Part shown: positions 12,291 through 24,123 of the stretch, piece after piece
Layout of the letters: the number at the start of each line of letters is the position of its first letter
Numbering within the stretch: position 1 is the stretch's first letter
Source of the DNA: Archegozetes longisetosus
Taxonomy: Eukaryota; Arthropoda; Arachnida; Sarcoptiformes; Trhypochthoniidae
Direction of reading: 5' to 3'
Assembly (NCBI GenBank): GCA_018873245.2
Contig: JAEMBT020000007.1
Span: forward strand, 5,611,129-5,675,128
Length of the DNA: 64,000 bases
Made by a program: the position numbers and the translations under genes
Notes under the pieces: model-generated
Database searches by the model: none
Told to the model about the DNA's origin: nothing
The model's input: the letters and a program-made list of their open reading frames with translations, nothing else

Positions 12291-13054
12291 CTTGAGTAGT
12301 ATTGAATAGTTTATTTTTTAGATTTTGCTCATAAGAAACTCAAACTAAATTTATTATTCATCAAAAAGTCAAATAAGTCAATAAAAGTCTGTTTCTGAAG
12401 TCTATATTAATTAAATATATCATCAATATGTTAGCAAAACTAATCAAGTATCTTGATAAACATTCCAATAATTGTTTAAAGTACAAATTCAGTTGTTTAG
12501 AAATTCATTTCATAAAAGGCACTCAAAATTTTGCTTAAATTATTTGATTAATTTTACTGAAATATTGGAGACATAATTTAATTACAAAACACTGCAAAAA
12601 CAAAGACTTTTTCATTGACTTGTTATTTGACTTAATTGCTGAATAATCAATTTTATTTTAATTCATATTTTGATAGACTTTTCAAAATGTCTCATTAGCA
12701 TTACAATTGAGTCGAACTACTGATAATCAGTATGTGCTAATCTTCCCGGCGATTGCAAGTAACCAGAAGGTGCTGATACTGTCATAAATGGAAACTTGAG
12801 TAACTAAAAGTTTAGGGCATCGATCAATCATTACATAATCGAGACATATGATGAAAGTTATAGGTTTAACGCATCTACGCTTGCCTATTATGTAATAACA
12901 TAATATCTATGATGCTTCAAACAGGTAAACCAATCATGAGTTTACCAAAACAATTTGAGTCATAGAGATCATAAATGGGCATAATAGGCATAAGATTTAT
13001 AACGATCACAGAGTCTGACCCGTTTGTTGGCAACTCGGTTATAGACAGATCTGG
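12291..13054. other. Intergenic, AT-rich
   Basis: No coding frame, tRNA or repeat with clear boundaries was found between the UGT 3' end and the first hAT element. Confidence 0.5.
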
Positions 13055-13062
13055 TTGTTAGC

Positions 13063-13653
13063 TAAGGATTGAGGTTCTGCCCGCCAGGGCTCAAAATGAC
13101 TGTCGTCATGACAACGACGGGCGCCGCGACAAAAGTGCCTCATTTAAAAGGCTTTACTACGTGTGTATATTTCGTGTTCATGGCTTGTATTTTTTTATTT
13201 ACAATAATTGCATTTGACTCGTGTATCTTTTCCAATACTGGAAACATGTATCCAATGCAGCCAAATAGGATCTGACATTTTCGAAACTTTAAAAGAAAAT
13301 TTTTAACCTTGATTAATATTAAAGACCGCATATATATTTGCGAATAATAACAATGGCTATGGATGTCGCTATGACTGCAAACAGTTAAAGGGCGCCTATT
13401 ATTGGGTTTATAGATAAAAATAAATATAATATGTAATTTTTAAATTTATTTTTAATGTTTTAAACGCTTATTTTCTGATAATTATTTAAATAAGTAAGCC
13501 ATTTTCTAAATGGTTTATTATTTTTCGAGGTATGAATGAATTATTCAAAAAGTGAGGCGTTTGGCGCCCAAATCTAAATGCCCGAATTTTAGGCGCAATT
13601 GTCGCTGTCGTTGCGACCTACGCCAGAGGGCAGTGGGCAATGCTCAATCCTTA
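13063..13653. mobile_element. Non-autonomous hAT element (591 bp) with perfect 8-bp TSD
   Basis: The ends read TAAGGATTGAG...CTCAATCCTTA. The element is flanked on both sides by TTGTTAGC (13055-13062 and 13654-13661), an exact 8-bp duplication typical of hAT transposition. Its left about 130 bases match 14880-15028 and its right about 455 bases match 17383-17829. It is therefore an internal-deletion derivative of the longer element nearby, with the deletion junction near 13195. The ends are comparatively GC-rich, with a GCCCGCCAGGG / CCAGAGGGC block inside each terminus. It carries no coding capacity. Confidence 0.92.
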
Positions 13654-13699
13654 TTGTTAGCAAGTAATTTATTATACACAAACTAAACCAATCATATGT

Positions 13700-14345
13700 T
13701 AAAGAGTTCGGAAATAGGCAAATCTGGTTTAAGCAACTTATTTCCTTCGCACCTACCAGTTGCCTACAACCGGGTCAGACTAAAACAGTTATGACTCGAA
13801 TAGTCTTGAGGGTTCAATCCGGGCTAATCGGTCTAAGGGAGTTCCCAACTCCTATCCCTAATGTGATACACCATTAGATTCAGTTCGTTGAGCTGAACAT
13901 TTTAATATCGCACTTGAGCACCTCTGGCCAACTTCCGATGGGAGTAGCTGACCACGCCAAGTGATATATCATTCGACTCAGGATATCGAACTGAGCATTT
14001 TGATAATCACTTGGTCAATTACCACAAGTAGTTCTCGAGATATCCATTTTAGTTTGATTTAGTACATCTTAATGAATAAACCTGGATTTAGAGAGCCGTA
14101 ACATAAACAAGCCTGGTATAAACTAAGGGAGAATAGGCTAGATCGCAAAGCGATCCAAGTTTATCCATTTTCGAGGGGGTTAGGTCTGGGTGGCCAGAAG
14201 TAGTCAAGTTCGGGTTGGAAGTGGTCGGGTGTGGTATCAAAATGTTTAACTCGACGAACTGAATCCAGTGATATATCACACTTGGGGGTGAGGGGCTCGG
14301 AAACCCGTTTAGACCCATTAGCTCCGATTCACCCGTTTGAGTAAA
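13700..14345. repeat. Compound inverted repeat, possibly SINE-derived
   Basis: A unit resembling GTGATAYAYCAYTRGATTCA followed by GTTCGTYGAG and ACATTTTRATA occurs at about 13860-13915. A looser copy lies at 13958-14008, and an inverted copy at 14288-14232. The flanks 13828-13860 and 14340-14290 (CTAATNGGTCTAA) are also inverted copies. A B-box-like GGTTCAATCC lies at 13809, with a weak A-box-like stretch near 13758, which hints at a tRNA-derived origin. No flanking duplication was identified. Confidence 0.5.
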
Positions 14346-14871
14346 CAGAATGATTAATTTGACTGATAGAAGAGTCTTAGACATGGTTTTATGACTTAAT
14401 ATGGACACTCTATTGTGTTAAACCAGTTATTAACTGTTCTATTAAATATAAGTGAATTATGCAATAATTGGCCACTGCCCTCAAATGGAATCTAGAAATT
14501 TCAGTCACTACAGCTTCCATTTAGGACAATGTCAACACTCAAGAATAACAGACAATCTATGTAACGATAAAATCTTCGATGCACTTTGTGTACTCTTAAC
14601 AGAACTGCGAAATGTCAATATTAATGTCTCAAACTTATCTTTTTAATATTGATACCATCACTAATGGTCTTAATTTATATTATTTGTACTGAGAGTCTGG
14701 TAAGCATTAGAACGATAAGATTTAAACGCAGTATTTTTTTATACAGTGTTAGTTATATAAATATTTAATGTTTGGTAATTTAAAAATTGCATCGACTATC
14801 AGCAAAATTATCAGGAGAATGTGCAAATCTGTCTCCGCATAAACTCCTAATCTCCATATATCCCTTGAAAA
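14346..14871. other. Intergenic, holds diverged repeat block
   Basis: Positions 14580-14745 are the second copy of the block at 8515-8660. The open frame 14452-14646 falls partly inside that repeat and is not considered a gene. Confidence 0.45.
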
Positions 14872-15704
14872 GTCTCATTTAAGGATTGAGGTTCTGCCCG
14901 CCAGGGCTCAAAATGACTGTCATGACGACGTTGCCGTCATGACGACAACGACGGGCGCCGCGACAAAAGTGCCTCATTTTAAAGGCTTTACTACGTGTTT
15001 ATATTTCGTGTTCATAGTTTGTATTTTTTGTAAATAATTAATACATTCATTAGTACCCAATCATCTTTCATCCAACTTTCACCAACGAATACAATGACTG
15101 ATTTCGGAGATGTGTGTCTTATGAATTGAAATATACTTTATTTTTTTATCTTCTAAACTTCAATAAAGAAGTTGAAACATTTTATATAATATTTAATCAG
15201 ATATCAAATAAATTAATTATCAATTCAAAATCTGATACAAACTTTTAATAATTGAATAGAATGTAATACAAGTGGTCTTAAAAACTAGCAATTCAACACT
15301 TTATAGCTTGCTGACAATGCTGTCCATTTTCTAAAAAGGTTTAACTCATAATCATATTGTCTAAACACTTAATGGCGTCTGAGGAGTTATTTTTTTTGGT
15401 TATAACATTAATTAGTTAATAAGTTTTATAAATAAAGACTATCTTTTTTATTGAAAACACCATTTTTGATACTAAAAATGTTTTTTAAACAAAAATGATT
15501 GATGACAATATTTTCTTTAGCTTATTTATTCATAAGTTTGATTTGATCGGTGCCTAACCTTAAAGAGCAATTGCACTCAATATATGAGTTTAGAAGATAA
15601 AAAGATACGGTATTATAGATGAAAAATCAATGTTTTTCTATTTTAAGAGCATTGAGTTAGCTCACGAATGCTGATAAAGATTTGAGACTGAATTTAATAA
15701 AGCG

Positions 15705-16440
15705 ATTTAGACGAAATCAAATGTGTCGATACATTTTTAAATATTAAGAAAAGGAAAATCAAGTCGAAGGCTGCATCAGTAACGGCTCCAAAAGCCACTG
15801 AAGCTTTAGTTCAAGAGCCAATAAAATATGAGTCTGCTTTCATACCAGCGAAAGCTGCGTCAGTAACAGCTCTTCAAACAGTCTCACCAAAACAATGGTT
15901 CAAGTACTACAAAAAGCAAGACATAGTAGCGATGGACAGCGAGTTTGTCGATTATCACAACCTACTGAATCCGAAAAAATTTATTCCCAAGTTGGCGACG
16001 GTGTCTATTGTAGATTTTAAACGTAACACAATATATGAAGCGAAGATTAAACATCAATAAGGGTCATTCAAAGTCGACTGGCTTACTAAAGCAATTGATG
16101 AGTTCGATAAGAATTCGTTTACCAATGGTCGGGACTACAACGAAGTTATAGAAGAGGTTCATGAAATTATAAAAGACAATCTACTAATTATGGTCAATCA
16201 CGAGTATGATTTTAAAGTATTAGATTTAGAAGCTACCGATTATATTTTTGAAATCCAAGATTACTACTATATCTGGAAAGTTAATGAAAACGGTATAGAA
16301 GTTCCCGAACCATTAAGATTGGGTTGCATTTACTACAATTACTTTCGCACAAACCCTCAAATGAACACGTATAACTCCACAGATGACGCGAACTATACAA
16401 TGGAAATATTTCACAAGTACGTCAAAGGAAATTTGGTCGA
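15705..16440 (+). pseudogene. Broken ISG20/REX4-like 3'-5' exonuclease inside a hAT element
   Basis: One frame runs from about 15705 to a stop at 16448, with an in-frame TAA at about 16058. It encodes the DEDD exonuclease motifs in order: Exo I VAMDSEFVDY, Exo II MVNHEYDFKVLDL and Exo III NSTDDANYTMEIF. These align with the ISG20/REX4 family patterns MDCEMV, GHALHNDFKVL and HSSVEDARATMELY. The catalytic acidic residues are kept. The Exo III histidine of the DEDDh type is replaced by tyrosine (YNSTDD). A Lys/Ala-rich lead contains two AASVTA repeats. There is no start codon in frame, and with the internal stop it is best read as a pseudogene or as exons of a captured gene. Confidence 0.7.
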
Positions 16441-16689
16441 TATAGTATGAGAAAGTCTATTGGATATGATATCGAATTATTCCCTCTACTTCCACAAGAA
16501 TCCATCCCTAAGCGTATTAAAGCAATAAAAGAAAGAAGTTGCGTGAAAAATAAATGTATAGAAACCATTTATTGTATTAAAGAAATTTTGAAATTACAGA
16601 AAATTTTAATCCTTTTATATTGTAATAAAATATTTTCAAACATTTATTTAAATATTAAAGTATAATTTAAGGAGCTGATGCACAATTGT

Positions 16690-17385
16690 GATACTATCGC
16701 TCACAATGAACTAAGTTAAATGTCAAAGTTTATTGAAATGAAACATTGATTTCATAGTCTGATGAAAGCCCTAATTCTGTCTCTAATACCTCTTCTGTAA
16801 AAGGCGTGTCCAAATAAATAATGTTGTCTATGTCATCTGTGAGTTTGTTTCTCTCACATGTATGAGTACGTTTCTGAGTTGAGAAATTTCGTTCAACTCC
16901 TGAAGTTGAGGCCAGAATGGACAACAGTCTTGAGCCAATTGTTGCTAACCTAGATGTTGAAGTGAACATTTTGAGATTTTTCCAATAGCTTAAAGGCTTT
17001 TTGCCAGAATATAAAGTAATTCCATATAAATGTTTAGATTTTCTAAAGTCATTCACGCTGTCTGCTAATTTTTATATCATTTTATTTAGTAATACATTCA
17101 ATAGCAAGTGCATAATTCAGCAAACATTCATAAACTTTTTTAGCCAAGTTCTTAACTGATTCAATGATTTTTCTGTCTCTATATCTTGGTTCCAAATAAT
17201 AAGCCAGATAGTGATACTCATTAACAAACTTTCCTCTACATCTGTTCTTATATATTGATTGAGCTTTCCTTTGTTAGTCTTCATTCAGAATCGAACCCAA
17301 CAATTGATGAAAAGTGAAAACTCATTCAACAATTCATGGTATATCTCTTGCATTTTGGGGCATGTTTTATCTGAATGTGTGATTT
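16690..17385 (-). pseudogene. hAT transposase, C-terminal remnant
   Basis: Minus-strand frames contain HSDKTCPKMQEIYHELLNEF (about 17375-17315), then after a frame change EYHYLAYYLEPRYRDRKI (about 17225-17170). A second frame change leads to LLSILASTSGVERNFSTQKR with HTCERNKLTDD (about 16925-16830). The last is the hAT C-terminal dimerisation domain and the second is the typical LDPRYR-like block before it. At least two frame breaks and the absence of the N-terminal BED/DDE parts show that it is dead. Confidence 0.85.
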
Positions 17386-17837
17386 ACAATAATTACTCGT
17401 GTATCTTTTCCAATAACCGAAACATGTGTCCAATACAGCCAAATAGGATCTGATGTTTTCGAAACTTTAAAAGAAAATTTTTAAACTTAATTTTAAAGAT
17501 CACGTATATATCTGCGAATAATAACAATGGCTCCCGGATGTCACTATGACTGCAAACAGTTAAAGGGCGCCTATTATTGGGTTTTTAGATAAAAATAAAT
17601 ATAATATTTAATTGTTAAATTTATTTTTAATGTTTTAAACGCTTATTTGTCTCATAATTATTTAAATAAATAAGCCATTTTTCAAATGGTTCATTAGCTT
17701 TCAAGATATGAATGAATTATTCAAAAAGTGAGGCGTTTGACGCCCAAATTTAAATGCCCGAATTTTAGGCGCAATTGTCGCTGTCGTTGCGACCCACGCC
17801 AGAGGGCGCAGGGCAATACTCAATCCTTAGTCTCATT

Positions 17838-19313
17838 AAGCACTAATAGAATATACAATAAAACGGTTAACCGGGAAGTTTTGTGGCACTCGACCATAAA
17901 AATCGGGTGATGGTACCATTTGACAGTACTTTATGAGACGAGTCCAAAGAGGTCACCACCATGAGGCTCCGTCCACCCGATATCGAACCACGCCCTTTTT
18001 TATTTTAGCCACTCCCACTGACTCCACCCCACAATATGGGTCTCAAAAGGGAGGTCTCAGTGAGTAGAGTCTATTGGTAAAGATCGCGTGATTATGAGAT
18101 ACATACTTCCTGAGAAATTGACTAAAAACACTACTATATTATACAACCAATTGGCAATACATCGAAAATTGACATTGTTGACTTCGAGATGATTTATGTT
18201 GTAATTGTTCTAAGATTTGTATATAATATTTTTAAAATTTGCGTAATATTCTAAAATTGCGTGTAACTATTTGACCATTTAATATTCCATGGAACCCAGT
18301 GAATCATTTCAATGAAAAATATTTGAAATAGTTTTTTCGAGCAAAATACTGAAACTTTAAAAACTCATAACTCCACTCTTAGAGGGAGTTTCGAGAATTT
18401 TTTTACATATTCTTAATTAGAATGACGATGTGAACTCTTCAGAAAGTTTTGATTGGTGTGACTAAGTTTTATTGTGTGTGGAGCTTAGACGATGTTAAAA
18501 GTGAGCGTGGTTTGAGACTTGTTTTTCAAATCACACTGGTGATGAATATATAGGTATATAATGGCTTTCTCAGCTTCTCGGGAAAGTAAAAGCCAACCAG
18601 ACTCCCCGGTCCCCAGAGATATGCATGACAAAAGTATCTATCTAAAGCTTTTATATAATACAAAGTAAAAGTATCAAAGGGCTCTTTCATTTCAGAGCAA
18701 TAGTTTAATAGATAGAGGGCGTTGAAGTTTCGTATATCTAGACTAGAAGCCACGCATAACCTGTATGCTTTGACTCTGGGTTCCGAGAGGAACAGGACGT
18801 TATGACATGTGACTAAGAACGGCCATAAATTACAAGATTGATTTTCAAGTACGATTAGCAACGTAGAGAATGAGATATGGCAATGTGGCATCGGAACCAG
18901 GTGGTGCCATCTCCTTGCTTGGTAGGGTAGTAACTACTGTAGCCCGAAAAGTTCTTGGCCTAGCAGGTCGGGTAGACTCAGCCTGGATCAGGGTAGACAT
19001 ATACATCACGACCCGCGCTCGCAGGTGTTCGCAGATATCCGCATTATTTGGCGAATGCGGGTCGGTATGGATGTATTTTTTCAATAGAATATTCGCATTG
19101 AAGTTGTACAATAAGATTGAATGCAGATACAATATCAAAACGATTGATCGCCACACCTACGATCAATTTGTCAAGTGAACGGAGTTTTTAATTATTGACA
19201 TGTTAAAAATTAAACCCGAAAAATGGATTTTATTAATGATTAGAACATGTTTAAAATGGATATTTATAGTGTTAATAGATTTCATAAAGAGCAGTAACTG
19301 AGGTATTCTCATC
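17838..19313. other. Intergenic; GC-richer patches without recognised genes
   Basis: Two patches stand out from the AT-rich background: 17870-18070 and about 18560-19160. The second has open frames on both strands (18870-19178 plus, 18526-19156 minus). None contains a motif I recognise and the opposing frames overlap, so neither is called as a gene. They may be old transposon remnants. Confidence 0.4.
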
Positions 19314-19314
19314 T

Positions 19315-19500
19315 CTGAGTGAGTGAGTGAGTGAGTGAGTGAGTGAGTGAGTGAGTGAGTGAGTGAGTGAGTGAGTGAGTGAGTGAGTGAGTGAGTGAGT
19401 GAGTGAGTGAGTGAGTGAGTGAGTGAGTGAGTGAGTGAGTGAGTGAGTGAGTGAGTGAGTGAGTGAGTGAGTGAGAGAGAGAGAAAGAGAGAGAGAGAAA
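19315..19500. repeat. Microsatellite (GTGA)n followed by (GA)n
   Basis: About 40 uninterrupted copies of GAGT/GTGA run from 19315 to 19475, followed by about 25 bases of GA repeats with a few A interruptions. The purity implies recent expansion and probable length polymorphism. Confidence 0.98.
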
Positions 19501-22500
19501 GCCTTGGATTTACAAAAGGACTTTACTTATTAGCTTAACCTCTTAGCATACAGAGGCCACTCACCCTAAGGCAATTAAGGGAAAATAATAAAATTTTCTT
19601 GGCATGATATTGTGAAATTTATTTATATCTAACAAACATAGAATACTAAAATAGCTTAGTTATTAGCTTGAAAAGGCTTAGCACTAACACTTTTTCGTAA
19701 TTAGCTCCTAAAAAATCCAATGATTTATAACACTTTGTGTAACGACTATCTCTTTGAAATGACCCAATATAGCATAATTTAACCTTAGTATAAATAAACA
19801 ATCGAACAGTGTGGTTTTAGTTTTAAATTTAGAAAAACGTGGGAAACCAAAGAAAAGTATATAAAGGGACAGACTTAGAGTAAGTTAAGAGGAGGGGAGA
19901 GATAGAGAATCTTCAGTAATATCTCAGTTATGTTTTGTAACTTCACGTTATGCATAATAAAATTATTGTAAAATAGATAATCGTTTTCTTCATTTCTATC
20001 AACTTTGTCTGCACCTTAGGTAAGTGATATGTCAAGTTGTGAAACTTTCTTTAATACATAATATGTACACATGATATTTTCTGTCGAGTCCAGCCAGACT
20101 CTTAGATAGAGAATTAGGTAAACGGGATTTGGAATCTTACATCGAGGCCCCTGATTTCAAATCTTTACGCTAGTAAAATTACACTAAATAAAAAAACTCT
20201 ACACAAAAACTTAGATCGAGTTTTTCATTCTCAATGAGATCCCGAGTCACAAAAATAATTGTGACAATATTATGCTGGGTTAACAATAATACATAGCAGA
20301 TCGCTTATTAATCTCTAAATAATTTCCAAACAATTCAAAACAATAGTGCAACTGTAGGTCAGATCAAATATAGAAAATCTTAATGTCAGAGGAGGACAAG
20401 CTCGATTTTAAAGATCATGAAAATACAGTGTCACAAAATCGATACTTCATTCATTGTTTTAAATCAATTTAAAATGGAAAAGAATATCAACAAAATTCAA
20501 AAACTATAATAAACATTTGACAACTCTGGTTAATGAATTAGACTTTCAAAGTGGTACCTATCAGTGGGAGCCAAAGCGCAATCTCGTTTGAAAATTGTTA
20601 ATCACTCTTTTGAGCACTTCGTTTCTGATCCTCAGCTATCCTCAACTTCTCTCTTTATGGCCAATTCGAGTGCATCAATGATGTCTGAAGAGAAGGGGCC
20701 ATTCGATACCACTTTCTGTATGACGCTCTATATTTAAGCTTGTGAAATAAATTACTCCAACCTCAACAATATTTTGTAAACAAGTAGTGTATTAACGAAT
20801 TGGCGGTCATTTACACTGTGCATATTTTGAGAGATTATGATATAAAATTTTAAATAAAATACTGTTATATTAAAACAAAAAGTATTTTAATTTGTTTTGT
20901 CAATTTTCTATTTGTTATGAGAATGAAAGTAAAACTCTTATTTCGTTATGACTATAAAAGGTTATGTTTAGTTCGCTTTAATTGTAAAAGTAAATTCTTA
21001 TTTTAATTTAATTTCAAAAGGAAATTAATTGTTATGAGAATCTAATATTGGAATGCTTAAACATCCCTTTTTAGGAATAACATTTCTTAAAATCATAAAT
21101 CGAAAATATTCTTAAACATCTTTTTATTAATTAGTCAGAAAAGTATAAAAAGAGAGTAATAGAGCAGAAATTAAGTGAGTTAGTAAGAGAGTGAGCTTAG
21201 TAAGAGCTTAGACTCCGTGCGACACTTTTAAATCTTTATGTATTATTCAATTTATATTATAATAAAGATTGTTAATTGTTAAAGTCAAAGAATTGTTATT
21301 TCGATATATAAAAATCCACCCTCACAATAAAGTAAAATCTTTATAAGTCGAACGCTCTATAACTTGAATACCACTATAAATTAGATAGGATTTATTGGTC
21401 CCAAATATATTCAACTTATAGAGGTTTTATTGGATGGCTGGCACGAGTTATGGCCTTCAAAACTTTATTATAAAAACTATTTTTTTGTATTTTTAAGCAT
21501 AAAAACTCGTATAAACATACTTTATTGTATTATTCGAATCTTCTTAACATAAAACCTAATCGAATCTGAAATAGAAAAGGTATATAAAAAATCTTATTTT
21601 TTCATTCATGTCTCAGTTATCGAAGCGGAGTGTTTCAGGCGGTACCCTTTTAAATAAAGCTCGCGTTGAGGACTTAGGCAGAGGGTCCTCATCGACAAGT
21701 ATGTTACAGTCTCCCTCTCGGTCAATGCCCGAGGCCGAGTGCTCCATCGGAGTTTGGGAGAGTAATGCTACCGATGAGGTCCTGAGAATCTGTTGTGCTG
21801 GTTGTGACGGATCTCTCATCACACTCTTTATTTATACACCATTTTATTTATATACTTTTCCTTATTATTTTAACACACTTCTCGTTGATATATATTTACT
21901 AGCTATATTTTAAACCTTTTATTTTCATGCAAAAGAACGAACGAAATGCGCATATTGATATTTTACCAGTTATTTAGCCATACCTATTGTCAGCCATCTT
22001 GGATTTCAAAAATCTATAAAATCTCGATTCTACTCTTCATTACCTTTCGTTTGATACTAAATTTGCCTTGTTCATTCAAGGAGGATTTGGGCATTGCCCT
22101 TTGGATTTCTCGAGACAAATATTGGTTCGTTTTCTAGCAATTCTATTATCACCGCTCATCTTGAAGTTTCCGATCGTTTAAAGAAATAGAGAAAAGAGGC
22201 ATTTGCTATACAGTCCACTTTTTTGACAATGATAACATGAAGCCGTGAGTGCGAATGCATTTAAATTGAATTTGAAGTAAAATTATGAATTGTGGTATGA
22301 TCAGTTAATATTACTGATAACAATGCAACGCATCTTATGTATCAAACAGTATTAAAATTGTTCTTGAAATAGATAATCATATAAAATTGAACGATTCGAA
22401 GACTAACTACTTTATTAAATCCCAATGATATAATCCTAATTATCGATTCAATACTTCATCGAGCGAAAGCTGGAGATAAAACTCCGAAAGGGAACTAAGG

Positions 22501-22736
22501 TATAAACTTTCCATCTACATTTATTTACGTACGCTGGAGGCTATACTCTAGCGTAAAGCTGACACTTCTAACTACTATCTATATTTTAAATTGCATTTGG
22601 GAACTAGCGCATATGTTAGAAAAATATACCTCATTAGATTTAGAGATTACTGATTAGAAATTACTGATTAGATTTAGGAAAAAAGCTTCGTAAACAATTT
22701 TTTATCCTCAACTGCTTGAAGATTCATTGCAAGAAA
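19501..22736. other. Intergenic, two promoter/poly(A)-like stretches
   Basis: No gene was identified. At 19856 TATATAAAG is followed about 110 bases later by AATAAAA. At 21147 TATAAAAAG is followed by AATAAAG at about 21260. Each pair resembles an LTR U3-R region, but I could not find matching TG...CA ends or target duplications. A CG-richer tract at 21610-21830 has open frames on both strands of unknown meaning. Around 20590-20720 a minus-strand stretch reads DIIDALELAIKREVED, perhaps a gene scrap. Confidence 0.35.
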
Positions 22737-23918
22737 ATGAACTTCTTGTTAATTGTCTTAGTTCTGTCTTCACTCATATTTGAAGCATTGACTGAAGGTT
22801 TTGTTTATTTAACATTGTTTTATAGAGATATAGGAATGAATCAGAATATTCTGTAACTTAATCTGTTTTTAGTTCCAAACCTGAACTTAAATAATGGCCA
22901 TAAAATGCCTATCATTGGAATCGGAACATGTTGTGGAATCAGCAAGTCTATGGTTTATAATATGGTTAAAGATGCTATAGACGTGGGCTATAGACACATC
23001 GATACTGCTTATATCTATGGCAATGAAGTGGAAGTCGGTCAGGCTATCAATGAAGAAATAACGAATGGAAAAATAAAACGAGAAGATATTTTCGTCACCA
23101 CTAAAGTATGGAATACTTTCCATTCTAGAAGTAAAACTATCGAAGCTGTAAATCTTGCAATTAAGAAACTAAATCTCAAATATATTGATCTCATGCTTAT
23201 TCATTGGCCGATGGGGTAGGAATTGATTGGATTAAAATTTATTTGATTTTGATTTGGTTTTATGGAATAACTTTTGTAAAACCTTAATAGTTATGCTGAA
23301 GGAGGAGCTGACAATCCCAAAGATTCAAATAATGAGATAATAGCCTCAAATGTTGACTACATAGAGACCTGGCAGGCATTGGAACAGACCGTCAATGATG
23401 GACTCGTCAAATCAATAGGAATTTCGAATTTTAACCACGAACAAATTGATAGGTTGTTAATGGTTGCAAAAATCAAACCAGCAGTTAATCAGGTGCTTGT
23501 TAAATGAAGTTTAAGTTAACCTAAATACTAACTAACGATTTATTCATAGATTGAAAGCCATCCTTACTTAACCCAAAAACCTCTGATAGAGTATTGCGAG
23601 AGGCATGGCATTGCCGTTACCGCTTATAGTCCTTTAGGAAATGGCAAACTTCTTGAAGATAAAACTATTGTTGATATCGGTTCCAAACATGGCAAAACTG
23701 CAGCACAAGTTTTGATAAAATATCAAATACAACGAGGTGTCAGTACTATTCCTCGAAGCACTCAAAAGAGCAGGATTCAAGAAAACTTTGATGTCTTTAA
23801 TTTCAATTTGACTGCTCTAGAGATGGAGTCTATCGATAAGCTTAATATAGATTTAAGATATAATAATGAAGAAGCTGCTAAGAACCACAAGTACTGGCCC
23901 TTCAGAATCCCCTTTTAA
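22737..23918 (+). CDS. Aldo-keto reductase with N-terminal signal peptide
   Basis: Four exons, 22737-22797, 22873-23215, 23291-23492 and 23550-23918, with GT-AG introns of 57-75 bases, give 324 residues. Exon 1 encodes a hydrophobic leader (MNFLLIVLVLSSLIFEALTE), so the enzyme is probably secretory or luminal, unusual for this normally cytosolic family. The (beta/alpha)8 reductase features are complete. The catalytic tetrad is Asp64 and Tyr69 in GYRHIDTAYIYGNE, Lys98 in VTTKVWN and His131 in LIHWP. GISNF and the NADPH-phosphate loop IPRSTQKSRIQEN are also present. It should reduce aldehydes or ketones with NADPH; the substrate cannot be told. A downstream AATAAA lies at 24024. The frame is intact throughout. 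Confidence 0.92.
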
Positions 23919-24123
23919 GTGAAACATTATTTGTGCCAAATTGCTATATAAAAAAATTCTACTCTTGAGGTTTCAATTAATTAACCAAATCAATATTCCT
24001 TTTGATTGTAGTCAAAAGATTGGTAATAAATTTTATGAATGACTTGACACTAAACTTTTGAAGTTAAAGAAGTTTGAGAACTTTGATTCTATTTACTCTA
24101 CATTTTATCAGAACTGGCTAATT

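Larger units (their letters stand above)
14880..17829. mobile_element. Long hAT element (2,950 bp) with perfect 8-bp TSD
   Basis: The termini TAAGGATTGAG / CTCAATCCTTA are identical to those of the 591-bp element at 13063. The exact 8-bp duplication GTCTCATT flanks it (14872-14879 and 17830-17837). Inside, on the minus strand, lies a broken C-terminal half of a hAT transposase. On the plus strand lies a broken DEDD exonuclease frame (15705-16440). A block at 15400-15610 belongs to a repeat also found at 8160-8400. The transposase N-terminus is missing, so the copy cannot move itself, although the intact ends could be mobilised in trans. The shared ends make it the parent type of the short copy. 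Confidence 0.9.

Noticed and set aside
16447..16665. Short open frame after the exonuclease pseudogene
   Set aside because: It shows no continuation of the exonuclease family and becomes low-complexity; probably non-coding DNA in the hAT element.
19850..21330. Two LTR-like stretches with TATA and AATAAA motifs
   Set aside because: No matching LTR pair, TG...CA ends, primer site or target duplication could be found.
21608..21913. Open frames on both strands in a CG-richer patch
   Set aside because: Neither has recognisable domains and the plus frame runs into an AT-rich hydrophobic tail; kept only as a note in the intergenic entry.
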